Below, in pieces: positions 1 to 9,416 of a stretch of 64,000 bases of DNA. The stretch lies in contig NZ_BONW01000009.1 in assembly GCF_016862915.1 (NCBI RefSeq), positions 60,594 to 124,593 of the forward strand, in the 5' to 3' direction. Every line of letters starts with the position of its first letter. The first letter of the stretch is position 1. This stretch comes from Plantactinospora endophytica (GTDB taxonomy: Bacteria > Actinomycetota > Actinomycetes > Mycobacteriales > Micromonosporaceae). A program made the position numbers and the translations under genes. The notes under the pieces are model-generated. The model made no database searches. It was not told where the DNA came from and was given only the letters and a program-made list of their open reading frames with translations.

Positions 1-2
1 TC

Positions 3-68
3 GAACGCTCCGACGTGCACGCCGACCTGGTGGCGATCGCACACTTCATGACGGGGCGGGACCACTGA
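3..68 (+). CDS. 3' end of an upstream gene, possibly a polyprenyl diphosphate synthase
   Basis: Only the last 21 codons are inside the window, ending in TGA at 66-68. The visible tail, ADLVAIAHFMTGRDH, resembles the C-terminal helix of trans-isoprenyl diphosphate synthases. Such a gene usually precedes squalene-hopene cyclase in actinobacterial hopanoid clusters. The stop shares one base with the next start (TGATG), so the two genes are translationally coupled. The identification rests on context plus a short tail and is tentative. Confidence 0.4.
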   Translation, partial: ERSDVHADLVAIAHFMTGRDH

Positions 69-2314
69 TGGGTTCGACGGTCTCCACCAGCGGTGGAAGT
101 CCGGCCGGCGGCACGGCGGACGCCGCGCCGACCGAGCCGCGTGGCGGCGTCCGCACCGGCACCACGGAGGTCGGGACGGGCACCCGAGCCGGTGGGACGG
201 GCACCCGGGACCGTGGGACGGGCGGCCGACACGGTGGGACGAACACCGGCGACGGTGGACAGGACGCCCCGGACACCGCCGAGGCGGCGCTGGGCCGGGC
301 CCGGGACCTGCTGCTGTCCCGACAGGAGCAGGGCGGCTGGTGGCAGGGCGAGCTGGAGACCAACGTCACGATGGAGGCCGAGGACCTGCTGCTGCGGGAG
401 TTCCTGGGCATCCGTACCGAGGTGGAGACCGAGCCGACGGCCCGGTGGATCCGGTCGAAGCAGGGCGCGGACGGCGCCTGGGCGACCTTCCACGGCGGGC
501 CCGGGGACCTCTCCACCACCATCGAGGCGTACGCGGCACTGCGGCTGGCCGGCGACCTGCCGGAGGCCGAGCACATGTGCCGGGCGCGGGAGTTCGTCCT
601 CGCGGGCGGCGGTATCGAGCGGAGCCGGGTCTTCACCCGCCTCTGGCTGGCGCTGTTCGGCGAGTGGCCGTGGCAGCGGCTGCCGGCGATCCCGCCCGAG
701 ATGGTGCTGCTGCCGTCGTGGTTTCCGCTCAACGTCTACGACTTCGCCTGCTGGGCCCGGCAGACCATCGTGCCACTGTCGGTGGTACGCGCGCTGCGCC
801 CGGTACGCCCGCTCGGCTTCTCGCTCGGCGAACTGCGTACCGGACTGGCGCCGGAGTCGGCGACGCCGGGTCGCAAGGCGCGCTGGATGCACCGCCTCGA
901 CGGGGCGCTACGCGGCTACGAGCGCCGCCCGATCGGCCCGGTACGCCGCAACGCGCTGCGCCGCGCAGCAGAGTGGATCATCGCCCGGCAGGAGGCCGAC
1001 GGATCCTGGGGCGGCATCCAGCCACCGTGGGTGTACTCGCTGATCGCGCTGCACCTGCTCGGTTATCCGCTCTCCCATCCGGTGCTGCGCAGCGGGCTGG
1101 CCGGGCTGGAGCGGTTCACCGTCCGGGAGGAGACCCCGGACGGCCCGGTACGCCGGCTGGAGGCGTGCCAGTCCCCGGTCTGGGACACCGCACTGGCGAT
1201 GGTGGCGCTAGCCGACGCCGGGGTACCGGCCGACCATCCGGCACTGACCACCGCCGCCGACTGGCTGCTGGCCGAGGAGATCCGGGTCCCCGGCGACTGG
1301 TCGGTCCGCCGGCCCCGGCTCGCTCCCGGCGGCTGGGCGTTCGAGTTCGACAACGATCTCTACCCGGACACCGACGACACCGCCGAGGTACTGCTGGCGC
1401 TGCGCCGGGCCGGCGCGCATCCGGCGCTGCGGCCGGCGATGGAACGTGGCGTCGGCTGGCTGCTGGGCATGCAGTCCGCCGACGGCGGGTGGGCCGCGTT
1501 CGACGCCGACAACACCCGGGCGATCGCCCGGGACCTGCCGTTCTGCGACTTCGGCGAGGTGATCGACCCGCCCAGCGCCGATGTCACCGCGCACGTGGTG
1601 GAGGCGCTCTGCGCGGAGGGCCTGGCCGGCTCGATCCCGGTCCGCCGGGGCGTGGCGTGGCTGCTGCGCCACCAGGAGGCGGACGGTTCCTGGTTCGGCC
1701 GCTGGGGGGCCAACCACGTCTACGGAACCGGCGCGGTCGTGCCGGCGCTGGTCGCCGCCGGGGTACGCCGGGACGACCCGAGGATCATCCGGGCGGTCTG
1801 CTGGCTGCACCGGCGGCAGAACGCCGACGGCGGCTGGGGCGAGGACATGCGCTCGTACCGCGATCCGGCCTGGCGCGGGCAGGGCGACTCCACCGCCTCG
1901 CAGACGGCGTGGGCGCTGCTGGCCCTGCACGCCGCCCGCTCCGACGACACGGCGTCGGTCCGGCGCGGGGTGGACTGGCTGGTGCGTACCCAGCGCCCGG
2001 ACGGGGGTTGGGACGAACCGCAGTTCACCGGTACCGGCTTTCCCGGCGACTTCTACATCAACTACCACCTCTACCGCCTGGTGTTCCCGGTCAGCGCCCT
2101 CGGCCGACTGCTGCACGACCCGGAGCACGCCGGTGGGTCGGAGGAGCATGCCGAAGGGCTGCTGTACGACCAGGCGCACGCCGGTGGGTCGGAGAACGCC
2201 GAGGCTTTGCTGCACGACCCGGAGCACGTTGGTGGGTCGGAGCACACCGAAGGGCTGTCCCGCGACCCGGAGCACGCCGGTCGGGTGTCGCGTGACCCGG
2301 GAGGGTCGAGTTGA
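68..2314 (+). CDS. shc: Squalene-hopene cyclase
   Basis: Cyclises squalene to hopene and hopanol at the membrane, the committed step of hopanoid synthesis. The 748-residue protein carries repeated QW motifs ([47 protein letters not shown]). The catalytic acid motif DTDD is at residues 434-437, and the family-typical [14 protein letters not shown] lies near the end of the core. It is longer than the usual 630-680 residues because both ends carry low-complexity additions. About 75 N-terminal residues include four 21-base repeats, and about 65 C-terminal residues repeat [13 protein letters not shown] units. Neither addition belongs to the catalytic fold. The ATG at 68 overlaps the previous stop, and the 3' end overlaps the next gene by 4 bases, indicating an operon. 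Confidence 0.96.
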   Translation: MGSTVSTSGGSPAGGTADAAPTEPRGGVRTGTTEVGTGTRAGGTGTRDRGTGGRHGGTNTGDGGQDAPDTAEAALGRARDLLLSRQEQGGWWQGELETNVTMEAEDLLLREFLGIRTEVETEPTARWIRSKQGADGAWATFHGGPGDLSTTIEAYAALRLAGDLPEAEHMCRAREFVLAGGGIERSRVFTRLWLALFGEWPWQRLPAIPPEMVLLPSWFPLNVYDFACWARQTIVPLSVVRALRPVRPLGFSLGELRTGLAPESATPGRKARWMHRLDGALRGYERRPIGPVRRNALRRAAEWIIARQEADGSWGGIQPPWVYSLIALHLLGYPLSHPVLRSGLAGLERFTVREETPDGPVRRLEACQSPVWDTALAMVALADAGVPADHPALTTAADWLLAEEIRVPGDWSVRRPRLAPGGWAFEFDNDLYPDTDDTAEVLLALRRAGAHPALRPAMERGVGWLLGMQSADGGWAAFDADNTRAIARDLPFCDFGEVIDPPSADVTAHVVEALCAEGLAGSIPVRRGVAWLLRHQEADGSWFGRWGANHVYGTGAVVPALVAAGVRRDDPRIIRAVCWLHRRQNADGGWGEDMRSYRDPAWRGQGDSTASQTAWALLALHAARSDDTASVRRGVDWLVRTQRPDGGWDEPQFTGTGFPGDFYINYHLYRLVFPVSALGRLLHDPEHAGGSEEHAEGLLYDQAHAGGSENAEALLHDPEHVGGSEHTEGLSRDPEHAGRVSRDPGGSS
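173..256 (+). repeat. Four 21-bp in-frame tandem repeats in the shc N-terminal extension
   Basis: Units start at 173, 194, 215 and 236, each beginning GGGACG and encoding seven residues of the type GTGTRxG. They lie ahead of the cyclase fold, in a stretch rich in Gly, Thr and Arg. The period is a multiple of three, so gain or loss of units would keep the frame. Confidence 0.85.
2107..2300 (+). repeat. Degenerate in-frame repeats in the shc C-terminal tail
   Basis: Four copies of a unit encoding approximately [10 protein letters not shown](N/H)(A/T)E begin near 2113, 2167, 2215 and 2269. Spacing is about 48-54 bases. They follow the last QW motif and the conserved end of the cyclase core. The repeat runs to within a few codons of the stop and the overlapping TTG start of the next gene. 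Confidence 0.8.
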
Positions 2315-3825
2315 GCGTCGGGAACTGGGTGCTGTTCGCACCGATGCGAGCGGAGGCCCTCGCGCTGCGGCGCGGGCTGCCGCCGGGCGCACCGCTGCGG
2401 CGTACCGGTCGGGGACCGGCCCGGGCCACCCGGGTCGCCGCCGGCTACCGCGACACCGCCGCGCTTGCGGTGGCCGGCATCGCCGGTGGCCTGGTGCCGA
2501 GCCTGCGCACCGGGGACGTGGTGGTGGCCACCGAGGTACGTCGGGCCGGTGTGGTCGGCGGCGCCCCGCTGCCCTGCCCGGCCGCCCCGATGATCGCGGC
2601 GGCACTGCGCCGACGCGGCCTGACCGTCCACCTCGGACCGGTGGTGACCAGCCGGCGGATCGTCGACGGCGCCGACCGGACCAGGCTGGCCGCCACCGGG
2701 GCGATCGCGGTGGACACCGAGTCGGCGGCGCTGCTGGCCGGTGCCGCCGGTCGCCCCGCCGCCTGCGTCCGGGTGGTCGCCGACGTGCCGCCGCATCCGC
2801 TGTACCGTCCGGCGACGCTCGGCCGGGTGATCGCGGCGCTGCGGGTACTGCCACAGCTCGGTCCGGCCCTGCGGGAGTGGGCGGCGGCGACCACCGCCCG
2901 CCAGGTGGTGCTGGCGTCGCCCCGGTCGTTCTGCGCCGGGGTGGAACGGGCGATCAGCGCGGTGGAGCAGGCGCTGGACCGGCACGGCCCACCGGTCTAC
3001 GTGCGCAAGCAGATCGTGCACAACCTGCACGTCATCAACGACCTACAGGCCCGTGGCGCGGTCTTCGTCGACGAGTTGACCGAGATCCCGGACGGCGCGA
3101 CGACGGTCTTCTCCGCGCACGGGGTGGCGCCCGCGGTCCGGGCCGCCGCCGCCGACCGGGGACTGCCGGTGATCGACGCGACCTGCCCGCTGGTGACCAA
3201 GGTGCACAGCGAGGCCCGCCGGTTCGCCGGCCGGGGCAACACCGTGCTGCTGATCGGGCACGCCGGGCACGAGGAGACCGAGGGCACCCTCGGCGAGGCG
3301 CCCGGCCGGATCGCCCTGGTGGAGTCGGTACGGGACGCGGAGCGGATCGAGGTCGCCGACCCGGACCGGGTGTCGTACCTGGTGCAGACCACCCTGGCCG
3401 TGGACGAGGTGGCCGGCGTCCTCGACGTACTCCGGCGGCGGTTTCCCGCCCTGACCGGACCGGCCTCGGACGACATCTGCTACGCCACCACCAACCGGCA
3501 GGCGGCGTTGCGCGAGGTGGCCGCCGTCGCCGACGTGGTACTGGTGCTCGGCTCGGCCAACTCCTCGAACTCCCGGCGCCTGGTGGAGGTCACCGAGCGC
3601 GGGGGCACCCCGGCGTACCTGGTCGACGACGTCGAGGAGGTCGACCTGCGCTGGCTCGCCGGGGCTCGGACGATCGGCGTGACCGCCGGTGCCTCGGCGC
3701 CGCCCCGGCTGGTCGACCAGACCGTGGCGGCGCTGGCCGGGCTCGGTGCCGGCGCGGTACGGGAGCACACCACCCGGACCGAGGACGTGCATTTCACCCT
3801 TCCCAAGGAGATCCGAACACCATGA
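2311..3825 (+). CDS. Fused HpnG (adenosylhopane nucleosidase) and IspH (HMBPP reductase)
   Basis: Two enzymes in one 504-residue chain. Residues 1 to about 190 match the hopanoid-associated phosphorylase HpnG (FAPMRAEA start, nucleoside-phosphorylase-like VDTESAAL), which removes adenine from adenosylhopane. Residues from about 195 form a complete IspH, the 4Fe-4S enzyme of the MEP pathway that makes IPP and DMAPP from HMBPP. The three cluster cysteines are at 208 (SFCAGVERA), 292 ([11 protein letters not shown]) and 390 ([11 protein letters not shown]). The [15 protein letters not shown] and [11 protein letters not shown] motifs are intact. No stop separates the halves. The TTG start overlaps the shc stop (TTGA), with GGAGGG about 6 bases upstream. 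The two enzymes are usually separate proteins. Confidence 0.93.
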   Translation: MSVGNWVLFAPMRAEALALRRGLPPGAPLRRTGRGPARATRVAAGYRDTAALAVAGIAGGLVPSLRTGDVVVATEVRRAGVVGGAPLPCPAAPMIAAALRRRGLTVHLGPVVTSRRIVDGADRTRLAATGAIAVDTESAALLAGAAGRPAACVRVVADVPPHPLYRPATLGRVIAALRVLPQLGPALREWAAATTARQVVLASPRSFCAGVERAISAVEQALDRHGPPVYVRKQIVHNLHVINDLQARGAVFVDELTEIPDGATTVFSAHGVAPAVRAAAADRGLPVIDATCPLVTKVHSEARRFAGRGNTVLLIGHAGHEETEGTLGEAPGRIALVESVRDAERIEVADPDRVSYLVQTTLAVDEVAGVLDVLRRRFPALTGPASDDICYATTNRQAALREVAAVADVVLVLGSANSSNSRRLVEVTERGGTPAYLVDDVEEVDLRWLAGARTIGVTAGASAPPRLVDQTVAALAGLGAGAVREHTTRTEDVHFTLPKEIRTP

Positions 3826-3901
3826 CGGGGACCAGTTCGCGCAGTGTCGCGCGGGATCGCCGCGCGCCGATCGACCGGCCGACCGGAACGGGGTGCTGAC
3901 C

Positions 3902-4906
3902 ATGGGGATGCCACTGCGCCAGAGCCTGCGGGTCGGCCGTTACCTGATGGAGCAGAAGCTTCGTCGGCGTACCTACTTCCCGCTGCTGGTCGAGTTGGAG
4001 CCGCTCTTCGCCTGCAACCTCGCCTGCGCCGGCTGCGGCAAGATCCAGCATCCGGCGGACGTGCTGAAGCGGCGGATGCCGGTGGAGCAGGCGCTGGCCG
4101 CCATGGAGGAGTGCGGGGCGCCGATGGTCTCCATCGCCGGTGGCGAGCCGCTGATGCATCCGCAGATCGACCAGCTCGTCGACGAACTCGTCAAGCGCCG
4201 CAAGTACGTCTTCCTCTGCACCAACGCGGCGCTGCTGCGCAAGAAGCTGGACAAGTTCACCCCGTCCCGCTACTTCTCCTTCGCGGTGCACATCGACGGG
4301 CTGCGGGAGCGGCACGACGCCTCGGTCTGCAAGGAGGGCGTCTTCGACGAGGCGGTCGAGGCGGTGCGGGAGGCGAAGCGACGCGGCTTCCGGGTCACCA
4401 GCAACACGACGTTCTTCTCCACCGACACCCCGCAGACGGTGATCGAGGTGCTCGACTACCTCAACGACGACCTGGGCGTCGACCAGATGATGCTCTCCCC
4501 GGCGTACGCCTACGACAAGGCGCCGGACCAGGAGCACTTCCTCGGCGTGGCGGAGACCCGGGCGATGTTCCGGAAGGCGTTCGGGGAGGGACGTCGGAAG
4601 AAGTGGCGACTGAACCACTCGCCGCTCTTCCTGGACTTCCTGGAGGGCAAGGTCGACTTCCCCTGCACCGCCTGGGCCATCCCGTCGTACTCGCTCTTCG
4701 GCTGGCAGCGCCCCTGCTATCTGCTCGGCGACGGCTACGCGCAGACGTACCGGGAGTTGGTCGAGACCACCGACTGGTCGGCGTACGGCCGGGGGCGGGA
4801 TGACCGCTGCGCCAACTGCATGGCGCACTGTGGGTACGAGCCGACAGCGGTACTCGCCACCATGTCCTCGCTGCGCGAGTCGATCCGCGCGGTCCGGGCC
4901 AACTGA
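3902..4906 (+). CDS. hpnH: HpnH, radical SAM adenosylhopene transferase
   Basis: Adds the 5'-deoxyadenosyl group of SAM to hopene, giving adenosylhopane, the substrate of HpnG. The radical-SAM cluster motif CxxxCxxC is at C38, C42 and C45 (FACNLACAGC). It is followed by the SAM-binding SIAGGEPLMHPQ and a C-terminal cysteine patch (CANCMAHCGYEP). The 334-residue length is normal. ATG 3902 gives the usual MGMPLRQSLRVGRYL start; an in-frame GTG at 3893 is an alternative. A 76-base gap separates it from the hpnG-ispH gene, on the same strand in the same hopanoid operon. Confidence 0.95.
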   Translation: MGMPLRQSLRVGRYLMEQKLRRRTYFPLLVELEPLFACNLACAGCGKIQHPADVLKRRMPVEQALAAMEECGAPMVSIAGGEPLMHPQIDQLVDELVKRRKYVFLCTNAALLRKKLDKFTPSRYFSFAVHIDGLRERHDASVCKEGVFDEAVEAVREAKRRGFRVTSNTTFFSTDTPQTVIEVLDYLNDDLGVDQMMLSPAYAYDKAPDQEHFLGVAETRAMFRKAFGEGRRKKWRLNHSPLFLDFLEGKVDFPCTAWAIPSYSLFGWQRPCYLLGDGYAQTYRELVETTDWSAYGRGRDDRCANCMAHCGYEPTAVLATMSSLRESIRAVRAN

Positions 4907-4962
4907 GCGGTGCGGGATCGGGCCGGGCGTGGTCCCGGTGTCGGGCCGGTCGGTGCGGCGGG

Positions 4963-5724
4963 TCAGCCGAACCGGTCGGAGAGCCGGCGGTAGGTGGCCG
5001 GCAGGGTGGCCCGGACCGCGATCGGCAGCACCATCCAGCGTGGCAGGCACACCTCGTGCCGGCCGGCGAGCATGCCGGTGAGCAGGGCGTCGGCGGCTCG
5101 CTCCGCCGGCACCGGCCGGGGACGGCGGCGCGGGTACGGCCGGCCACGGCGGGCGAAGAACGGGGTGTCCACCACGGCGGGGACGAGTTCGGTGACCACG
5201 ATGCCCCGACCCGTGGTCTCCTTGCGCAGGCTGTCGGCGAAGACGCTCAGCCCGGCCTTGGTACCCGCGTAGACCGCCTCCTCGCGTACGCCGAGCCGGC
5301 CGGCGATGGAGCCGACGAAGCCGAGCCGGCCGCTGCCCCGGGCCAGCATTCCGGGCAGCACCGCCCGGGCGAGCAGCATCGGGGCGGTCAGGTTTGCCGC
5401 CACCAGCGCCTGGATCTGGGCGTCGGTCATCTCGGTGAGCGGACCGGCGAAGCCCTGACCGGCGTTGTTGACCAGGATGTCGACCCGCCCGGCGACGTCG
5501 AGTACCCGTCCTGCCAGCTCGGTCGTCAGGTCCGGGTCGGTGAGGTCGCACGGGATCGCCGTACCGCCGGACTGGGCGGCGACGGCGGCGAGCCGGTCGG
5601 GGTCACGACCACTGAGGAAGACCCGTGCCCCGGCGCCGGCCAGCCGGCGGGCGGCGGCCGCGCCGATGCCCGACGACGCCCCGGTGACCAGGGCGACGGC
5701 GCCAGCGAGGCGGCGGGAACTCAT
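4963..5724 (-). CDS. Short-chain dehydrogenase/reductase (SDR)
   Basis: A 253-residue classical SDR that oxidises or reduces an unidentified carbonyl/alcohol substrate with NAD(P). The cofactor-binding TGASSGIG lies near the N-terminus (LVTGASSGIGAAAA). NNAG follows at mid-protein, and the catalytic Ser and YxxxK are in GSIAGRLGVREEAVYAGTKAG. The C-terminal part has an Arg/Pro-rich loop and a hydrophobic segment (WMVLPIAVRATLPATY) like those of membrane-associated SDRs. It converges on hpnH with 56 bases between. The start at 5724 (MSSRRLAG) is chosen because it begins just before the Rossmann fold; an upstream ATG at 5742 would add six residues. Neither has a clear ribosome binding site. Confidence 0.88.
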   Translation of the reverse strand: MSSRRLAGAVALVTGASSGIGAAAARRLAGAGARVFLSGRDPDRLAAVAAQSGGTAIPCDLTDPDLTTELAGRVLDVAGRVDILVNNAGQGFAGPLTEMTDAQIQALVAANLTAPMLLARAVLPGMLARGSGRLGFVGSIAGRLGVREEAVYAGTKAGLSVFADSLRKETTGRGIVVTELVPAVVDTPFFARRGRPYPRRRPRPVPAERAADALLTGMLAGRHEVCLPRWMVLPIAVRATLPATYRRLSDRFG

Positions 5725-5816
5725 ACCGGTAGTGTGGCCCATCCCGCGCCGGCAGGCCGGTCGGAGCGCCGAACCTGGCGAGGTTGCCGGGGTAGGTGGG
5801 ATGCTCCTAATGGATG

Positions 5817-6785
5817 TCAGGAGTGGAGGTCGTGCAGGGCCGCGCGGAGGAATGCCGGGGTGTCGGTCGGCGAGACGGCCTCGACGCAGAGCCGTTCCAT
5901 CGCCGCGGCGTAGTAGTCCACGTCGTCGCGCTTGTCGAGGTAGAGCGCGCTGGTGAGCTGTTCCATGTAGACGACGTCGGGGAGTTCCTGGTCGGGGAAG
6001 CGGAGCAGGCTGAACGCACCCCCGGCGGCGGCGTGCCCGCCGGCCCGGAACGGGATCACCTGGACGGTGACGTTGGGCAGCCGGCCGGCCTCGATCAGGT
6101 GCTCGATCTGGCCGCGCATCACGTCGATCCCGCCGATCGGCCGGCGTAGCGCCGCCTCGTCGACCACGGCCCACAGTTGGGGTGCGCCGGGCCGGGTCAG
6201 TACCTTCTGCCGGTCCATCCGCAGCTCGACCCGGCGTTCGATCTCGTCCGGCGGTGCCCCGTCGTGGGCGAGCAGCACGACGGCACGGGCGTAGTCCCGG
6301 GTCTGCAACAGGCCGGGAATGTACTGCACCTCGTACGCCCGGATCAGCGCGGCGGCGGCCTCCAGCCCGAGGTAGGACTGGAACCAGTTGGGCAGCACGT
6401 CGCCGTACCGGTGCCACCAGCCGGGGTTGTTGGCCTGTCGGGCCAGGGCGAGCAGTGCGTCCCGTTCCGTCTCGTCGGTCACCTGGTAGAGGGTCAGTAG
6501 ATCGGCGACGTCGCGTTCCTTGAATCCCACCCGGCCCAGCTCCATCCGGCTGATCTTGGATCCGGACGACCTGATCTCCCAGCCCGCGTCGTCGCGGCTG
6601 ACGCCTCTGGCCTCGCGCAACCGGCGCAACTGACTGCCGAGCAGGATTCGCAGCACCGTGGGGCCGCCGGCCATGCCTGGGTCGGCGACTCCACCCGCAA
6701 AGACCGGCCCGTCGTCGACGATGGGTGCGCCGTCGGCGACCTCGCCGTCCGGGACGGAACCATGGCCGGATGGAGCCATCGTCAC
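5817..6785 (-). CDS. WhiJ-like XRE-family regulator with DUF5753
   Basis: A 322-residue cytoplasmic regulator. An HTH_31/XRE helix-turn-helix is at about residues 45-100 (LGSQLRRLREARGVSRDDAGWEI, then ISRMELGRVGFKERDV). The rest is a DUF5753 effector domain with hallmark WWHRYGDVLPNWFQSYLGLEAAA and QVIPFRAGGHAAAGGAFSLLRF. Streptomyces relatives (the WhiJ/AbaA-locus group) influence development and secondary metabolism and usually pair with a DUF397 protein, as here. The GTG start at 6785 is preferred because GGAGG (6792-6796 on the + strand) lies 6 bases upstream; a downstream ATG at 6779 has poorer spacing. Confidence 0.88.
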   Translation of the reverse strand: MTMAPSGHGSVPDGEVADGAPIVDDGPVFAGGVADPGMAGGPTVLRILLGSQLRRLREARGVSRDDAGWEIRSSGSKISRMELGRVGFKERDVADLLTLYQVTDETERDALLALARQANNPGWWHRYGDVLPNWFQSYLGLEAAAALIRAYEVQYIPGLLQTRDYARAVVLLAHDGAPPDEIERRVELRMDRQKVLTRPGAPQLWAVVDEAALRRPIGGIDVMRGQIEHLIEAGRLPNVTVQVIPFRAGGHAAAGGAFSLLRFPDQELPDVVYMEQLTSALYLDKRDDVDYYAAAMERLCVEAVSPTDTPAFLRAALHDLHS

Positions 6786-6987
6786 GTGCTGCCTCCACAT
6801 GCTCGACACAGCCCATCCAGGGCTGGGCCCAAATCCGTCGGTAAGCATGCCATGGCTTGACGGTGAGGAGGGTAGACCCAACGCGCTATTTTTCTCGACC
6901 GTCGTCGGAGCCGGGATCGCGGAAGCGGGTCGGGATGGTGGCGAACGGGTGTGCCGGCGTACCGCACGCCGGAGGTGGCGCCGCCGG

Positions 6988-7227
6988 CTAGCGGATCAGG
7001 TTGTCGAAGTCGCCGTCCTGGGCACCGAGGATGAAGGCGGTGATCTCGTCCATGGTGTAAATCAACGCCGGCCCGTCGGGGTCCCGGGAGTTGCGGACGG
7101 CGATCCCGGCGCCGCCCGGCAACTGGGCCATCTCGACGCAGTTCCCGCTCGGGTTGCTGCGCCGGCTCTTCTGCCAGGCGAGGGCCGGCAACTCACCGGT
7201 GGACATGCCGTTGTACGTCTGAATCAT
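6988..7227 (-). CDS. DUF397 protein, partner of the WhiJ-like regulator
   Basis: A 79-residue protein with the DUF397 signature: WQKSRRSNPSGNCVEMA, then VRNSRDPDGPALIYTMDEITAFI. DUF397 proteins are small cytoplasmic partners of HTH/DUF5753 regulators; published pairs modulate development, and some have been proposed to act like toxin-antitoxin modules. Here it lies upstream of its regulator on the same strand with a gap of about 200 bases, so both may be expressed together. The ATG at 7227 gives MIQTYNGMS; a second ATG seven codons later is possible. Confidence 0.88.
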   Translation of the reverse strand: MIQTYNGMSTGELPALAWQKSRRSNPSGNCVEMAQLPGGAGIAVRNSRDPDGPALIYTMDEITAFILGAQDGDFDNLIR

Positions 7228-7699
7228 CGCCAGTCTTTCTGGAGTTCCCGGAGGGCTGGGGGCGGTGGGCGTCGCGTAGGCCCGACTGCGTACTGATTCC
7301 TCCCCGTGGACGCGTCCTCAGCCGTGACGGTGCGTGGCACCGCGTCAGGTCATCACTGCATGACCATCTGCACGTGCATTCGCTCTTGCGTCTGCACCTG
7401 ACAGCGAGCATGATAGCGCGGTAAGGGTGTGTCCGTTTGTTCACTTTTCGTGATGGAGGCGGGGAACCGTTGCCAGCGCAACCGAAGCGTCGGGGACCAG
7501 GCAAGATCGCTGGTATGCCTGCCTGCCTGGGCAGATGGTCGCCAACGCATCGCAACGACTCGGTTTCGGCCCGTGCTGGCGTACGCGAACTTCGATCACT
7601 GACAGTAACCGGAAACCCTCGGCTACCGGGCTTCGGACACGGCGTCGGTCCGGCCCACGACCCGTTCCCGAGCCAGGCCTCCTGAGGGGACACGGCATC
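7228..7699. other. Divergent intergenic region
   Basis: This 472-base stretch separates the leftward DUF397 gene from the rightward diguanylate cyclase and must hold both promoters. It is less GC-rich around 7350-7460 than its surroundings. I found no convincing -35/-10 pair, no long inverted repeat and no coding sequence with actinomycete-like codon bias. Confidence 0.5.
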
Positions 7700-8473
7700 G
7701 TGGATCCCTTCACCCTCGCGGCCGGCGCCGCCGCGGTAGCCGGCCTCGGCGCGGCCTGGAAGATGCGGGGCCGGGTCCGGATGGCCCAGGCGGAGGTGGT
7801 CCGGCTCCGCGAGGAGCTCCAGTCCGAACGGCACGCGGCCACCCACGACCCGCTGACCGGGCTGCTCAACCGGCGGGCCTTCTACCAGATCGGTGCCGCG
7901 CTGGTCGCCGATCCCGGCCGGCCGCCGCTCGTCGCGGTGGTCCTGGACCTCGACGACTTCAAGCAGATAAACGACCGCTTCGGGCACGCCACGGGGGACC
8001 AGGTCCTGATCGCGGTGGCCTGGCGGTTCGCGGCGTACGCGGGAAACAACGTGGTGGCCCGGCTCGGCGGTGACGAGTTCGCCGGCCTGCTCGCCGGCAC
8101 CCGTGCCGACGGGCGCTGGCTGCACCAGTCCGCCCGACGGCTCGCGGAGCTGCTCTCCGCGCCGATCCAGGTCGCCGAGCGCGATCTCCGGATCACCGCC
8201 TCGATCGGGCTGGCCCCGGTGCACGGCCGGGTGCAGTTAGCCGAGGTGCTCAACCTCGCCGACGCCGCGATGTACCGGGTGAAGACCCAACGGGCCCGGC
8301 TCGCCCCGGCCGACGCCGACGCCACCGGCTGCGCCGGACCGCTCGCGCGGTACGTCCCGGCCCAGGCGCAGCGCGGCCTGCTGAGCAGTTCGGCCGGCTC
8401 GGTCCCCGACGAGCCGGCCGTACCCCGTGAACTGATCGAGACGACACCCGGTGCCGAGTCAGGAGGGCAGTGA
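7700..8473 (+). CDS. Diguanylate cyclase (GGDEF domain)
   Basis: A 257-residue protein expected to make cyclic di-GMP from two GTP. The N-terminus has a short hydrophobic segment (FTLAAGAAAVAGLGAAW) that may anchor it. A coiled-coil-like linker follows (AQAEVVRLREELQSERHAA), then a full GGDEF domain from THDPLTGLLNRRAF. The metal-binding DLDDFKQINDRFGH and an intact GGDEF signature (ARLGGDEFAG) suggest activity. The inhibitory RxxD site five residues before GGDEF is absent (AGNN), so this form of product inhibition is unlikely. GTG at 7700 is preceded by GAGGGG 10 bases upstream. A low-complexity tail of about 60 residues follows the domain. The next small gene starts 4 bases later. Confidence 0.9.
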   Translation: MDPFTLAAGAAAVAGLGAAWKMRGRVRMAQAEVVRLREELQSERHAATHDPLTGLLNRRAFYQIGAALVADPGRPPLVAVVLDLDDFKQINDRFGHATGDQVLIAVAWRFAAYAGNNVVARLGGDEFAGLLAGTRADGRWLHQSARRLAELLSAPIQVAERDLRITASIGLAPVHGRVQLAEVLNLADAAMYRVKTQRARLAPADADATGCAGPLARYVPAQAQRGLLSSSAGSVPDEPAVPRELIETTPGAESGGQ

Positions 8474-8477
8474 CAAC

Positions 8478-8750
8478 ATGCCAGTACCGAACGTGGATCC
8501 GCACCGACGGGACCCGGCCGAGATCGACTCCACCGCCAGTTACCGGCCCACCGACCCGGTCTGGGTCTACCGGTCCGGCACCTGGCGGGCAGGTGTGGTC
8601 GAGGCCGCCTCGGCGCTCGCGGCGACGGTCACGTACCGGCCGAACAGCGCCCGGGGCACCGGCGTGGACACCCTCACCGCGCAGTACATGATCCGGCGGA
8701 TCGAGCCGGACCCGCTGCTCGACGGCGAGCCGGTCGGGCTCCTCCGCTAG
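8478..8750 (+). CDS. Small hypothetical protein
   Basis: A 90-residue soluble protein with no family I can name. The middle part (DPVWVYRSGTWRAGVVEAAS, then ATVTYRPNSARGTGVDTLTAQYMIRRIEP) looks like a small beta-barrel similar to SH3- or KOW-type folds. The start is well supported: ATG at 8478 with AGGAGGG at 8461-8467. It begins 4 bases after the GGDEF gene and is almost certainly co-transcribed with it, so it may act in the same c-di-GMP context. That last point is inference. Confidence 0.7.
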   Translation: MPVPNVDPHRRDPAEIDSTASYRPTDPVWVYRSGTWRAGVVEAASALAATVTYRPNSARGTGVDTLTAQYMIRRIEPDPLLDGEPVGLLR

Positions 8751-8958
8751 CGCACGACACTGTATTACCGGTAGCACGACCGTATTACCCGTAGCACGCA
8801 CGTGGGCCCGGACCACCGGGCCCACCACCGGAGGGGTACGCCGGCCGGCGCCGTCCCCGGTACGGATCTCCGCAGCGGCCTCGGTACTCACCGCCGCGAC
8901 CCGTTGCGTTCAGGTCAGGTACGTCACCGCGTCGAGTATCTCCGGACCCTGGACCGGT
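8751..8958. other. Short intergenic region with a duplicated 14-base motif
   Basis: Two near-identical copies of GTATTACC(G/C)GTAGCACG occur about 20 bases apart within 8762-8803, just after the stop of the small gene. The remainder lies between convergent genes and has no recognisable coding or RNA feature. Confidence 0.45.
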
Positions 8959-9369
8959 TCAGCGGAGGCGCGAGCGCCGGCCCAGGTAGGCGCCGAGCCC
9001 CGCGAGCAGCCCGGCGCCGAGCACCGAACCGAGCGCCACCAGCGCCGCACCGATCACCCACAGTCCGTCGCTGTCCGGATCCGTCGCCGCGTCCACCGAG
9101 AAGGCGACGGTGAGCACCGCCGGCACGACGGTACCGGCCAGCCACGGCCGGCCCCGGCGCCCGGTCTCGAAGACCAGCAGGGCCAGCACCACCACGAGGC
9201 CGACGACCTGCCACGCCGAGTACGGACCGGTCTGCGCGCCCGTCACCGGGTCGGTCTCCTTCTGCTGGTCCCAGCCGAGGAAGGCCCAGTACGCGAGCGC
9301 GGTGCCGGCGGCGAGTCCGACGATCCAGAGGGGAGTGTGCCGGGGATGTGCCAACTGCCGTTCGGTCAT
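8959..9369 (-). CDS. Small integral membrane protein, unknown function
   Basis: A 136-residue protein with about four predicted membrane segments: LWIVGLAAGTALAYWAFL, WQVVGLVVVLALLVF, WLAGTVVPAVLTVAFSV and GLWVIGAALVALGSVLGAG. A basic tail (GRRSRLR) closes the protein. No catalytic motif or named family is evident. ATG 9369 has GGAG about 10 bases upstream on the minus strand. It is a lone gene between convergent and remnant sequences, so its role cannot be inferred from neighbours. Confidence 0.72.
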   Translation of the reverse strand: MTERQLAHPRHTPLWIVGLAAGTALAYWAFLGWDQQKETDPVTGAQTGPYSAWQVVGLVVVLALLVFETGRRGRPWLAGTVVPAVLTVAFSVDAATDPDSDGLWVIGAALVALGSVLGAGLLAGLGAYLGRRSRLR

Positions 9370-9416
9370 GCCCCGACTCTCCACCATCGGCTCCGCCGAG
9401 TCCCGAGTACCCCTAC

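Noticed and set aside
8762..8803. A regulatory repeat controlling the small gene after the GGDEF gene.
   Set aside because: The duplicated motif is downstream of the stop codon with no promoter-like context; two copies alone do not support an operator.
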